Below are positions 15,989 through 23,584 of a DNA stretch of 64,000 nt, one piece after another. The position numbers and the translations under genes were made by a program. The DNA is from Streptomyces sp. ISL-10 (GTDB lineage: Bacteria; Actinomycetota; Actinomycetes; Streptomycetales; Streptomycetaceae): NCBI RefSeq assembly GCF_018614575.1, contig NZ_JAGGOJ010000034.1, positions 1 to 64,000 on the forward strand. Reading direction: 5' to 3'. Within the stretch, counting starts at the first letter, position 1. Every line of letters begins with the position of its first letter. The notes beneath the pieces are model-generated. The model was not told the origin of the DNA. It was given only the letters and a program-made list of their open reading frames with translations, and did not search any database.

Positions 15989-16002
15989 GATGACTTCTAA
16001 GG
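15981..16002 (-). repeat. Right terminal inverted repeat of the IS-like unit
   Basis: It reads CCAAATGAGATGACTTCTAA and continues GG. It is the complement of the left repeat with one mismatch and overlaps the transposase stop. Confidence 0.75.
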
Positions 16003-16070
16003 CACTACTGACGACCCGTCAGCTTCACCGCTACGCTCGTGTCACCTACCGGCCATCCGAGGAGTGAGCC

Positions 16071-16547
16071 ATGGGGCCAGACATGTGCATGTCGACACCG
16101 CCAGACGGACGCCCACGATTCGTCGCGGTGTCCCTGTCGGCCGAGGGAGCCCGGCGAGCGGTCGCCGAATCGCCTTCCCGAGAACCGGTTGATCACGCGG
16201 TTACTGAGATGACGCTCACGGTCCAGGCACGTGGGGGCGCTCCGACGTTCGAGATCTGGGGCCCGACGACCGACGGCAGTGGGTGGCAGCACCTCGACAC
16301 CATCTCACCGGGGCCTGGCGTCACCACTACTGTCGCGGATGCCGCCGAGGAGCCAGTCCGCAGCGCCCGGGAGGAACGCCTCAGAGACCGCCGGCACCAG
16401 GTATTGACCTCCGCTCTCGTCAGCGCGGGGGTTCCGATTGGGCAGCCGGAGGACGACACTGCCGCCAGGCGCTTGATCGACGCCGTAGACGAGGGCACGA
16501 TCCGTCGCCTGGCCCACTGGTTCTCGCAGGCCACGGCGCAGAGCTGA
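16071..16547 (+). CDS. Hypothetical protein at the right end of AICE 1
   Basis: A 158-aa frame starts MGPDMCMSTPPDGRPRFVAV. The middle (EMTLTVQARGGAPTFEIWGP) looks like a small beta fold. The C-terminal half is helical and charged (REERLRDRRHQVLTSALVSAG and RRLIDAVDEGTIRRLAHWF). No family is recognised. GAGG lies 8 bases before the ATG. It is the last gene before the tRNA-Ser fragment. Confidence 0.55.
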   Translation: MGPDMCMSTPPDGRPRFVAVSLSAEGARRAVAESPSREPVDHAVTEMTLTVQARGGAPTFEIWGPTTDGSGWQHLDTISPGPGVTTTVADAAEEPVRSAREERLRDRRHQVLTSALVSAGVPIGQPEDDTAARRLIDAVDEGTIRRLAHWFSQATAQS

Positions 16548-16695
16548 CCCAGCCGCTCCGTCTCACTTTCCGTCTCGTTCATAGCCGTACGCCGACGTTC
16601 GCCACGGTTCACGCGAGTCCCAAAGGATGGCCGCATAGCCCGTCCCGTACGGCAGTGAACGACGATGAACGGTGACCTCACCAGCACGAACAGAC

Positions 16696-16748
16696 CTCGA
16701 AAGCGAGTGTGGCGCAAGTCACCGAGGGTTCAAATCCCTCCGCTACCG
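16696..16748 (+). other. attR of AICE 1: 3' half of tRNA-Ser(CGA)
   Basis: From CCTCGAAAGCGAG onward the sequence matches the anticodon loop, 3' anticodon stem, long variable arm, T arm (GAGGGTTCAAATCCCTC) and acceptor strand (CGCTACCG) of a class II tRNA-Ser. The 5' half is absent and the bases before CCTCGA do not pair with the stem. This is the standard footprint of integration into a tRNA 3' end with the crossover in the anticodon loop. The intact tRNA must lie beyond the left edge. Confidence 0.82.
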
Positions 16749-16756
16749 CTCTTGTC

Positions 16757-16790
16757 GAAGGGCTCCGGTGCGACAGCGCCGGGGCCCTTC
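16757..16790 (+). terminator. Terminator hairpin after the tRNA-Ser fragment
   Basis: GAAGGGC..CCGG pairs with CCGG.GCCCTTC around a 10-base loop. It is the original chromosomal tRNA-Ser terminator, left on the right side of the integrated element. Confidence 0.65.
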
Positions 16791-16890
16791 GTGCATGGTC
16801 CGTGGCCCGGGTGGCCGGAAATACAGCCTCGGTTAGACTCACGCGACGCACGGGCAGCGACGGGGCCGGCAGGGGAGACAGGGGCCGAGG

Positions 16891-17052
16891 GTGGAAGCGA
16901 AGAAGGTCGCTCTTTACATAGTCGTGGTCTTTGTCCTGTATACGATCATCACCTCTCCGGAAAAGGCCGCCGACCTGGTCGGGATAGGGTTCGAGGGCAT
17001 ATCGGACGCCGCGCAGGGTGTCGGACAGTTCATGACCGAGCTCGTCAACTAG
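16891..17052 (+). CDS. 53-aa single-pass membrane protein
   Basis: A GTG start at 16891 opens a short frame with a TM segment (VALYIVVVFVLYTIITSP) and a C-terminal amphipathic helix (VGIGFEGISDAAQGVGQF). Its codon use matches neighbouring chromosomal genes. Small proteins like this are found next to tRNA genes in many Streptomyces; the function is unknown. Confidence 0.65.
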   Translation: MEAKKVALYIVVVFVLYTIITSPEKAADLVGIGFEGISDAAQGVGQFMTELVN

Positions 17053-17100
17053 ACCGGCGCGCATCCCCGCTCAGGTTCCCAGTCCCCCAGGAGTGCCCCC

Positions 17101-17394
17101 TTGATCCGCCATCTGGTCCTCTTCAAGCTCAACGGCGGCGTCGACCGCGACGAGCCGCGCGTGCTGGCCGGCGTGAAGGCCTTCCAGGAGCTGGACGGGC
17201 TAATCCCGGAGCTGGAGTTCTGGGAGTGCGCCTGGAACATCACCGACCGGCCCATCGCGTACGACTTCGCCATCAACTCCGCCGTGGCCGACAGCGACGC
17301 ACTCAAGCGCTACATCGAGCACCCGGCCCACCAGGCGGCCGCCGCGCAGTGGCGTGAGTTCGCCACCTGGGTGATCGCGGACTACGAGTTCTGA
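17101..17394 (+). CDS. Dabb (stress-responsive A/B barrel) family protein
   Basis: This 97-aa protein has the ferredoxin-like dimeric barrel signature: MIRHLVLFKLNGGVDRDE at the start, LEFWECAWNITDRPIAYDFA in the middle and YIEHPAHQAAAAQWREFATW at the end. The start is TTG with AGGAG 5 bases upstream. Dabb proteins include small stress proteins and polyketide cyclases; the substrate is unknown here. A strong terminator follows. Confidence 0.88.
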   Translation: MIRHLVLFKLNGGVDRDEPRVLAGVKAFQELDGLIPELEFWECAWNITDRPIAYDFAINSAVADSDALKRYIEHPAHQAAAAQWREFATWVIADYEF

Positions 17395-17412
17395 GCGCCC
17401 CCGCACCCCCGG

Positions 17413-17437
17413 ACCCCTCGCCGTGACGGCGAGGGGT
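17413..17437 (+). terminator. Rho-independent terminator
   Basis: ACCCCTCGCCG and CGGCGAGGGGT form an 11-bp stem with a TGA loop, followed by TCTTGTGTTTT. It ends the Dabb transcript. Confidence 0.85.
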
Positions 17438-17578
17438 TCTTGTGTTTTGCGGCTGATCGGACGCCAACCCCACCGTCAACACGGCGTTATCAGGTGCTTG
17501 CACACAGTGGACATGTCTTGTGATGCTATGACCGCTTTTGACGGATGAGTTGACCGAAATCGACCGCAAAGGGGTGGC

Positions 17579-18430
17579 GTGACCGTGCCGGCCAGTACTG
17601 CGCCTCAGGTGCCACCTCAGAACGAGCGGCCGGACGAGACCCCCGCTGTGACCGCCAGGCCGCCCGGCAGGGGCGCCGACACCAGGGCTCTCACCCAGGT
17701 CCTCTTCGGCCGCCTCAAGGCCCTGGAGCCGGGCAGCACGGAGCACGCCCGGGTGCGCTCGGCGCTCATCGAGGCCAACCTGCCGCTGGTCCGGTACGCC
17801 GCCGCCCGTTTCCGCTCCCGCAACGAGCCGATGGAGGACGTCGTCCAGGTCGGCACGATCGGGCTGATCAACGCGATCGACCGGTTCGACCCGGACCGGG
17901 GCGTGCAGTTCCCGACGTTCGCGATGCCGACGGTCGTCGGCGAGATCAAGCGCTACTTCCGCGACAACGTCCGCACCGTGCACGTGCCGCGCCGGCTGCA
18001 CGAGCTGTGGGTCCAGGTCAACGGTGCCACGGAGGACCTCACGACGGCCCACGGCCGCTCCCCCACGACGGCGGAGATCGCCGAGCGACTGAAGATCGGC
18101 GAGGACGAGGTGCTCGCATGCATCGAGGCCGGCCGCTCGTACCACGCCACGTCGCTCGAGGCGGCGCAGGAGGGCGACGGGATGCCCGGCCTGCTCGACC
18201 GGCTCGGCTACGAGGACCCGGCGCTGGCGGGCGTCGAGCACCGCGATCTCGTACGGCACCTGCTCGTCCAGCTGCCGGAGCGCGAGCAGCGGATCCTGAT
18301 GCTCCGTTACTACAGCAACCTGACGCAGTCCCAGATCAGCCAGGAACTGGGCGTATCGCAGATGCATGTGTCAAGGCTGCTGGCCCGAAGTTTCGCGCGA
18401 CTTCGATCCGCAAACAGGATCGAAGCGTAA
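17579..18430 (+). CDS. sigF: SigB/SigF-family RNA polymerase sigma factor (SigF-like)
   Basis: The 283-aa protein has a disordered N-terminus and then sigma regions 2 to 4: LPLVRYAAARFRSRNEPMED, VQVGTIGLINAIDRFDPDRG and FPTFAMPTVVGEIKRYFRDN in region 2. Region 4 ends with LTQSQISQELGVSQMHVSRL. The RNA polymerase partner surface and both DNA-recognition helices are intact. In Streptomyces coelicolor, sigF and sigN lie side by side (SCO4035 and SCO4034), and gene order and N-terminal sequence fit, so the symbol is likely but rests on memory. The role would be late sporulation or stress gene expression, controlled by anti-sigma factors encoded elsewhere. Confidence 0.88.
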   Translation: MTVPASTAPQVPPQNERPDETPAVTARPPGRGADTRALTQVLFGRLKALEPGSTEHARVRSALIEANLPLVRYAAARFRSRNEPMEDVVQVGTIGLINAIDRFDPDRGVQFPTFAMPTVVGEIKRYFRDNVRTVHVPRRLHELWVQVNGATEDLTTAHGRSPTTAEIAERLKIGEDEVLACIEAGRSYHATSLEAAQEGDGMPGLLDRLGYEDPALAGVEHRDLVRHLLVQLPEREQRILMLRYYSNLTQSQISQELGVSQMHVSRLLARSFARLRSANRIEA

Positions 18431-18664
18431 CCAGAACGGGTAGACCGCCCTCGACTTCCTGAGTGTCACTCAAAAGCCTTACCCCTCTGGCTTCCTGGCC
18501 ACTTTCACCCGATACTTATCGACATGTCACTACAGCGTGTTGCCGACATGTGACATTCTGCGGGAACCGCGTTTGCCGCAGGCCCGCCGCCGGTATTCAG
18601 GTGGAGGCTGCGTTCCTCAGTCGGTCGTGGCCACCGCGACCGTCCGCGACCTCAAGGGGGTGGC

Positions 18665-19522
18665 ATGTCCGCAGAACAGGGCAGCTCGAAGGTGCTCACG
18701 CGTGCGCCCGGCGCACCCGCACCCGTCGTGTCCGACAGCTCGGAAGCCATCGACACCCGCACTCTGTCCCGCTCCCTGTTCCTGCGGCTGCGCGCGCTGG
18801 ACAGCGAGGGGGCGGCCGACGACAGCCCGGAGCGCACCTATGTGCGCGACACGCTCATCGAGCTCAACCTCCCCCTCGTGCGGTACGCGGCGGCCAGGTT
18901 CCGCAGCCGCAACGAGCCGATGGAGGACATCGTCCAGGTCGGCACGATCGGGCTGATCAAGGCGATCGACCGCTTCGACTGCGAACGGGGCGTGGAATTC
19001 CCGACGTTCGCGATGCCGACGGTCGTCGGTGAGATCAAGCGCTTCTTCCGTGACACGTCGTGGTCGGTGCGGGTGCCGCGCCGGCTCCAGGAGCTGCGGC
19101 TCGCGCTCACCAAGGCCAGCGACGAGCTGTCCCAGAAGCTCGACCGCTCCCCGACCGTTCCCGAACTGGCCGCGGTGCTCGGGGTGTCGGAGGAGGACGT
19201 GGTCGACGGCCTCGCCGTGGGCAACGCCTACACCGCCTCGTCGCTCGACTCTCCCTCGCCCGAGGACGACGGCGGCGAGGGCTCCCTCGCCGACCGCCTC
19301 GGCTACGAGGACAGCGCGCTGGAGGGCGTCGAGTACCGCGAGTCCCTCAAGCCGCTGCTGGCCAAACTGCCGCCCAGAGAGCGGCAGATCATCATGCTGC
19401 GCTTCTTCGCCAATATGACGCAGTCGCAGATCGGCGAGGAGGTCGGGATCTCGCAGATGCATGTGTCCCGCCTGCTGACGCGAACGCTGGCGCAACTGCG
19501 CGAGGGGCTCATCGCGGACTGA
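18665..19522 (+). CDS. sigN: Second SigB/SigF-family sigma factor (SigN-like)
   Basis: This 285-aa sigma factor is a close paralogue of its upstream neighbour. Region 2 reads NEPMEDIVQVGTIGLIKAID and GVEFPTFAMPTVVGEIKRFF, and region 4 holds MTQSQIGEEVGISQMHVSRLL. AGGGGG stands 4-9 bases before the ATG. The 234-base gap before it holds its own promoter region, so the two genes can be expressed separately. Tandem duplication followed by divergence of specificity is the likely origin. The symbol is by analogy with the S. coelicolor pair. Confidence 0.86.
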   Translation: MSAEQGSSKVLTRAPGAPAPVVSDSSEAIDTRTLSRSLFLRLRALDSEGAADDSPERTYVRDTLIELNLPLVRYAAARFRSRNEPMEDIVQVGTIGLIKAIDRFDCERGVEFPTFAMPTVVGEIKRFFRDTSWSVRVPRRLQELRLALTKASDELSQKLDRSPTVPELAAVLGVSEEDVVDGLAVGNAYTASSLDSPSPEDDGGEGSLADRLGYEDSALEGVEYRESLKPLLAKLPPRERQIIMLRFFANMTQSQIGEEVGISQMHVSRLLTRTLAQLREGLIAD

Positions 19523-19581
19523 GCGGCTCGAAAGCCGTCCTGGCTCTTCTGCATTGACGCCCCGTCAGCGACACTGCCGCC

Positions 19582-20313
19582 ATGCGGCGACGTCGACGGA
19601 CCGGGATCGTCGCGGTGGCGCTCTGCCTCGGCGGGGCGCTCACCGCGTGCTCAGGCAGCAACGGCGGCGGGCGGGTACCGCTCGGCGCGGCGGGCTCCGG
19701 CCCGTCGCCGACCGCCGCGGTCCCGCCCGAGGGCGGGGTCGTGCTGATCCCCCTGGACGATCCGGACTCCTCCGCTGCGCCGCGGACTCCCGGCGGCGCA
19801 CCGTCCGCCCCGCCGCTCCACGACGGGCCTCCACGGAGCGAGACGCCACCCGCCGCCGAGGCGCCCGCCCCGGGCCCGGGCGACTCGCCGGACGCTCCGA
19901 GCGGTCCCGGCGGTGACACCGACGCGCCGCCCGCCGGACCGGCCCCCGCGCCTCCGTCCACGCCTCCGTCCACGCCTCCGTCCGACAGCCCCGCACCCCC
20001 GGCGGGCCCCGCCCTGCTCCAGCTCACGGAACCGGTCCGCGAGGCGCTGGACCAGCGCTGGTGCGAGCGGGCCACCGTGGAGTTCCGCAACACCGGTGGA
20101 AGGGCGGCGATTTCGGGCACGGTCACGTTCGCCACGCACATCATCGGCGCGCTCGGGATCGACTGGGCGACGATCGAGTCCAGCCAACCCCTGCCCGTGC
20201 CGATCGCGCCCGGGGCCGTTCGGAAGAAGGCGTACACGGTGTGCGTCGATGCGTGGCGGGTGCCGCTCGGAATGCACATCGAGACGCAGGACGTCACGGC
20301 CGAGTGGAAATGA
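19582..20313 (+). CDS. Pro-rich secreted lipoprotein
   Basis: The 243-aa product has a lipoprotein signal peptide (RRTGIVAVALCLGGALTAC) with the lipobox LTAC. A 110-residue Pro/Ala/Ser-rich linker follows, then a C-terminal domain from about residue 145 (LLQLTEPVREALDQRWCERA and IEFR-like strands) with two Cys (RWCERA and YTVCVDAW) that may pair. It would be tethered to the outer face of the membrane with the folded domain spaced by the linker. The family is unknown. Confidence 0.78.
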   Translation: MRRRRRTGIVAVALCLGGALTACSGSNGGGRVPLGAAGSGPSPTAAVPPEGGVVLIPLDDPDSSAAPRTPGGAPSAPPLHDGPPRSETPPAAEAPAPGPGDSPDAPSGPGGDTDAPPAGPAPAPPSTPPSTPPSDSPAPPAGPALLQLTEPVREALDQRWCERATVEFRNTGGRAAISGTVTFATHIIGALGIDWATIESSQPLPVPIAPGAVRKKAYTVCVDAWRVPLGMHIETQDVTAEWK

Positions 20314-20557
20314 CGGCCGGCGCGGGGGCGCGCCTGGGCGTCTCGGGGGTGATGACGGGGTGCGGGGCCCATTCGCCTCGGAGAGCCGGCTCTCTTTGAG
20401 GGCAGTTCGTACGGCTCCTCGGTCCTGCCGTCGCCCGCCCGGACGCCCTATGCCGGCGGCGTCGTGGCGCGCTCGGCGGCGGGCCGGCGCCGGTCAGCGG
20501 GGCGGGGCAGCGATACGCCTCACCCCGCCCTACCGCAGGCGGCGCCGCGCGGAGCAC
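20314..20557. other. Intergenic, no gene seen
   Basis: About 240 bases between convergent genes. The open frames here look like noise. No hairpin stronger than the GC background was noticed. Confidence 0.4.
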
Positions 20558-20779
20558 TCAGCCGAGGGCGAGCCAGGCCACCGCGCCGATGACGACGATC
20601 GCCGCGATCACGCCGACGACCAGACCGACCCGCGAGGAGGACGACCGGGCCGGGGCCGCCCCCGCGCGGCCCTGGGGTGCTCCCTCGTCGACGAACGCGC
20701 GGAACATCTGCGTGTTGCCCGCGGGGTCATGGGTGCCCTCGGGGCCCTGGCCGTGGGGAGCATGGGGGTTGTGTGCCAT
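20558..20779 (-). CDS. Small tail-anchored membrane protein
   Basis: The 73-aa protein has a His/Gly/Pro-rich N-terminus (MAHNPHAPHGQGPEGTHDP), a short acidic segment and a C-terminal TM helix (VGLVVGVIAAIVVIGAVAWL). Proteins of this layout are frequent in Streptomyces and have no known role. It is divergent from the MarR gene. Confidence 0.65.
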   Translation of the reverse strand: MAHNPHAPHGQGPEGTHDPAGNTQMFRAFVDEGAPQGRAGAAPARSSSSRVGLVVGVIAAIVVIGAVAWLALG

Positions 20780-20920
20780 GAGGCAGGACCCTAGCGAACG
20801 CGGGGGTCGGGCCCAACCCCGGGCAGCCGCCGGACGTGCTTCCTTCGCGACATGTCCGCACCGTGACTCCGCCCATGCGAAGCCTTTTGGGTTCCTTTAA
20901 CCACTGAGGCCCTTTTTCGT

Positions 20921-20962
20921 TTGCCTGTAGCAACCAATCTCTTCTATCGTTGCCCTAAGCAA
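20921..20962. promoter_or_regulatory. Twin TTGC-N5-GCAA operators of the MarR regulator
   Basis: TTGCCTGTAGCAA (20921-20933) and TTGCCCTAAGCAA (20950-20962) are two palindromes with centres 29 bp apart, just before the MarR start. Binding by the MarR protein to repress its own operon is inferred from position and symmetry. Confidence 0.7.
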
Positions 20963-20983
20963 CAAGATGCCCCGGGAGGGTCC

Positions 20984-21448
20984 ATGGCCGAACGGAGTCG
21001 GTACGAGGAGCTGGCCCGGCAGATCAGCGCCATGGGCGCCGTGAAGCGAAGCCTCGCGCGGGTGCTTCCTGTCGAGTGCCCCTCCGGATCCGCCGCCGTG
21101 CTCTCCCTCGTCGGCCGGTACGGCGAGATGCGCATGAGCCGCCTCGCCGAGCTGCTCGCCGTCGACATGTCGGTGACCAGCCGGCACGTGGCCCATGTCG
21201 TCGAACGCGGCTGGCTCGAGCGCTCACCCGACCCGGACGACCGGCGCTCCCGCATCCTGCGGCTCACCCCGGCGGGGGCGGACCTGCTCGTCGACCTCGG
21301 CCGCCGGACGACGGACATGTTCGCCCACTACCTGAAGGACTGGTCCGACGACGACGTCGGACAGCTGAACGCGATGCTGGCCCGCCTCCGGGATTCCGTC
21401 GGGGACTGCCGGGCCCATGCCCCCCGTACACCCGCGCAGATGACGTAA
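20984..21448 (+). CDS. MarR-family transcriptional regulator
   Basis: This 154-aa protein has the MarR winged helix: AAVLSLVGRYGEMRMSRLAE, LLAVDMSVTSRHVAHVVERG and the wing DPDDRRSRILRLTPAG. GGGAGGG lies just upstream of the ATG at 20984. It lies 9 bases before the MFS gene, the usual layout where a MarR repressor controls an efflux pump and responds to its substrate. Confidence 0.88.
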   Translation: MAERSRYEELARQISAMGAVKRSLARVLPVECPSGSAAVLSLVGRYGEMRMSRLAELLAVDMSVTSRHVAHVVERGWLERSPDPDDRRSRILRLTPAGADLLVDLGRRTTDMFAHYLKDWSDDDVGQLNAMLARLRDSVGDCRAHAPRTPAQMT

Positions 21449-21457
21449 GGGAAGTTC

Positions 21458-23191
21458 ATGGCTACGACCACACCGACCGGTGTGCGGGACGGCAACGCCG
21501 AGCACAGGGGCCGGCATGCCCCCGCCGGCGGCGCGCCGATGACACACCGGCAGATCATGGAGGCGCTGTCCGGGCTGCTGCTCGGCATGTTCGTCGCGAT
21601 CCTGTCGTCGACGATCGTCACCAACGCGCTGCCGGAGATCATCAGCGATCTCGGCGGCGGTCAGAGCGCCTACACCTGGGTCGTGACCGCCTCGCTGCTG
21701 GCGATGACGGCGACCACGCCCCTGTGGGGCAAGCTCGCGGACCTGTTCCCCAAGAAGCTGCTGGTCCAGATATCGCTGATCATCTACGTGGCGGGTTCGG
21801 TGGTCGCCGGTCTGTCGCAGAACGCGGGCATGCTCATCGTCTGCCGCGTGGTCCAGGGCATCGGCGTCGGCGGTCTTTCCGCCCTCGCACAGATCGTGAT
21901 GGCCGCGATGATCTCCCCGCGCGAGCGTGGCCGCTACAGCGGCTACCTCGGCGCCACGTTCGCCGTCGCAACCGTCGGCGGCCCGCTGCTCGGCGGCGTC
22001 ATCACCGACACCGACTGGCTCGGCTGGCGCTGGTGCTTCTACGTCGGCGTGCCGTTCGCGGTCATCGCCCTGATCGTCCTGCAGAAGACCCTCAAGCTCC
22101 CCTTCGTGAAGCGCCAGGTCAGGGTCGACTGGTCGGGCGCGTTCCTCATCAGCGCCGCGGTCTCGCTGCTGCTGGTCTGGGTCACCTTCGCGGGCGACAA
22201 GTACGACTGGGTGTCCTGGCAGAGCTGCGCGATGGTCGGCGGTTCCGTCGTCCTCGGTGCGCTCTTCCTCCTCGTGGAGGCCAGGGCGAGCGAGCCGATC
22301 ATCCCGCTGCGGCTGTTCCGCAACCGCACCATCACGCTGGCATCGCTGGCCTCGCTCTTCGTCGGTGTCGCGATGTTCGCCGGCACGGTCTTCTTCAGCC
22401 AGTACTTCCAGCTGGCGCGGGACAAGTCGCCGACGATGTCCGGTGTCATGACGATCCCGATGATCGGCGGTCTGTTCCTCTCCTCCACTGTGAGCGGCCA
22501 GATCATCACCAGGACGGGCCACTGGAAGGCATGGCTGGTCGGCGGCGGTGTGCTGGTGACGGCGGGCCTCGGTCTGCTCGGCACCATCCGCTACGACACG
22601 GACTACTGGCAGATCGCGCTGTTCATGGCGGTCATGGGCCTCGGCATCGGCATGATGATGCAGAACCTGGTGCTGTGCACGCAGAACCAGGTCGCCCCCG
22701 CGGACCTCGGTGCGGCCAGCTCGGTCGTCACCTTCTTCCGTTCGCTCGGCGGCGCGATCGGCGTCTCGGCGCTCGGCGCGGTCATGGCCAACCGGGTCAC
22801 CCACTACGTCAAGGACGGGCTCGCCGAGCTCGGCCCGCAAGGCGCGGCCCTGGGCCACGGCGGCACCGGCGGCGGCTCCATCCCCGACCTGGACGCCCTG
22901 CCCGCCCCCATCCGCACGGTGATGGAGACGGCCTACGGACACGGTGTGGCGGACGTCTTCCTCTACTCCGCGCCCTTCGCCCTGCTCGCCTTCCTCGTCA
23001 CCCTCTTCATCAAGGAGGTCGCTCTGAAGAGCCACTCCTCCGACGAGGTTCCGGCCCCGGCCCCCGAACCGTCGGCCGATCGCCCCGCCCCGGTCGCACC
23101 GGCTGCCACGGCGGTCGCGGCGCGCGCCGAACCTGGCGCCGGCCGCGGGGTCGACGGCCACGACATCGGACTCGCCCACCCGGGCGAGTAG
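21458..23191 (+). CDS. MFS multidrug transporter, DHA2 (EmrB/QacA) family
   Basis: The 577-aa protein has 14 predicted TM segments. The N-terminal half shows motif A (GKLADLFPKK) and the antiporter motif region (GGPLLGGVITDTDWLGWRW). It would export drugs by proton antiport. It is paired with the MarR gene and has a Pro/Ala-rich cytosolic tail after the last TM (KEVALKSHSSDEVPAPAPEP). Confidence 0.92.
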   Translation: MATTTPTGVRDGNAEHRGRHAPAGGAPMTHRQIMEALSGLLLGMFVAILSSTIVTNALPEIISDLGGGQSAYTWVVTASLLAMTATTPLWGKLADLFPKKLLVQISLIIYVAGSVVAGLSQNAGMLIVCRVVQGIGVGGLSALAQIVMAAMISPRERGRYSGYLGATFAVATVGGPLLGGVITDTDWLGWRWCFYVGVPFAVIALIVLQKTLKLPFVKRQVRVDWSGAFLISAAVSLLLVWVTFAGDKYDWVSWQSCAMVGGSVVLGALFLLVEARASEPIIPLRLFRNRTITLASLASLFVGVAMFAGTVFFSQYFQLARDKSPTMSGVMTIPMIGGLFLSSTVSGQIITRTGHWKAWLVGGGVLVTAGLGLLGTIRYDTDYWQIALFMAVMGLGIGMMMQNLVLCTQNQVAPADLGAASSVVTFFRSLGGAIGVSALGAVMANRVTHYVKDGLAELGPQGAALGHGGTGGGSIPDLDALPAPIRTVMETAYGHGVADVFLYSAPFALLAFLVTLFIKEVALKSHSSDEVPAPAPEPSADRPAPVAPAATAVAARAEPGAGRGVDGHDIGLAHPGE

Positions 23192-23543
23192 TCCGAAAGC
23201 CTCCGGGCGGCTGCTCGTTCCCAGCGGAAACGAGCCACCCTCCCGGCGGAAGCGGGCCCCGGGGACAGAGGACGGCAGGCAGGGGACGGCCGGCCGCCCT
23301 CCACCCGGGGCCCGAGCACGTCGACAGCCCGGCAGGGTCATCTCCGCCATCGGGACGACGCTGCGGGCGGAGCTGGACGTCCAGCCAGTGCCGGGTGAGC
23401 AACTGCCACAGCACGACTGGAGACGGCCAGGCCCTCGCCGAGCGCTCCACCATCGCCTCGATGCCGGCCACCAGCAGAACGAGGGCGAACACGAAGTCCC
23501 GCTCCCGCATCTCCTCGACCATGTCGCCGCCGCGCGCTTCCAT
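23010..23543 (-). CDS. Doubtful gene or remnant opposite the MFS 3' end
   Basis: The first ~70 codons (RERDFVFALVLLVAGIEAMV and LLTRHWLDVQL) show the high third-position GC of real genes and a possible GGAG before the ATG at 23543. The rest is Pro/Arg-rich and overlaps the end of the MFS gene on the other strand, so the full frame is unlikely to be real. It may be an N-terminal fragment of a decayed gene. Confidence 0.25.
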   Translation of the reverse strand: MEARGGDMVEEMRERDFVFALVLLVAGIEAMVERSARAWPSPVVLWQLLTRHWLDVQLRPQRRPDGGDDPAGLSTCSGPGWRAAGRPLPAVLCPRGPLPPGGWLVSAGNEQPPGGFRTTRPGGRVRCRGRRPRGRRQVRRAPRPPWQPVRPGRGDRPTVRGPGPEPRRRSGSSERPP

Positions 23544-23584
23544 CGGCTCCGCCGCGTGCTCGAAGTCCCCCTGAACTGCGGTGG

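Larger units (their letters stand above)
13842..16002. mobile_element. IS-like unit with terminal inverted repeats and a YVTN passenger gene
   Basis: A 22-bp repeat at 13842-13863 (contains AAGTCATCTCATTTGG) returns inverted at 15981-16002 with one mismatch near its outer end. Only the last ~58 codons of an IS5-type transposase remain, at the right end, with its stop inside the right repeat, as in intact elements of this kind. The middle 2 kb holds a propeller gene read the other way. I see no clear target-site duplication. It may be a transposon-like unit mobilised in trans or a remnant with a captured gene. Confidence 0.6.
1..16748. mobile_element. AICE 1: prim-pol type integrative and conjugative element, left end outside window
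   Basis: Int, Xis, a DUF3987 helicase-like protein, a prim-pol, spread proteins, TraB, a DUF2637 protein and a GntR regulator occur in the order typical of Streptomyces AICEs. The right boundary is the 3'-half tRNA-Ser(CGA) at 16696-16748. No matching copy or intact tRNA lies near int within the window, so the left junction must be left of position 1, or the first few hundred bases belong to something else. Cargo at 12.4-16.5 kb includes a glycosyltransferase and an IS-like unit. Confidence 0.75.

Noticed and set aside
23010..23300. C-terminal half of the frame opposite the MFS 3' end as a real protein
   Set aside because: It is Pro/Arg-rich, overlaps a sure gene and has no sign of selection; only the upstream ~70 codons look coding.
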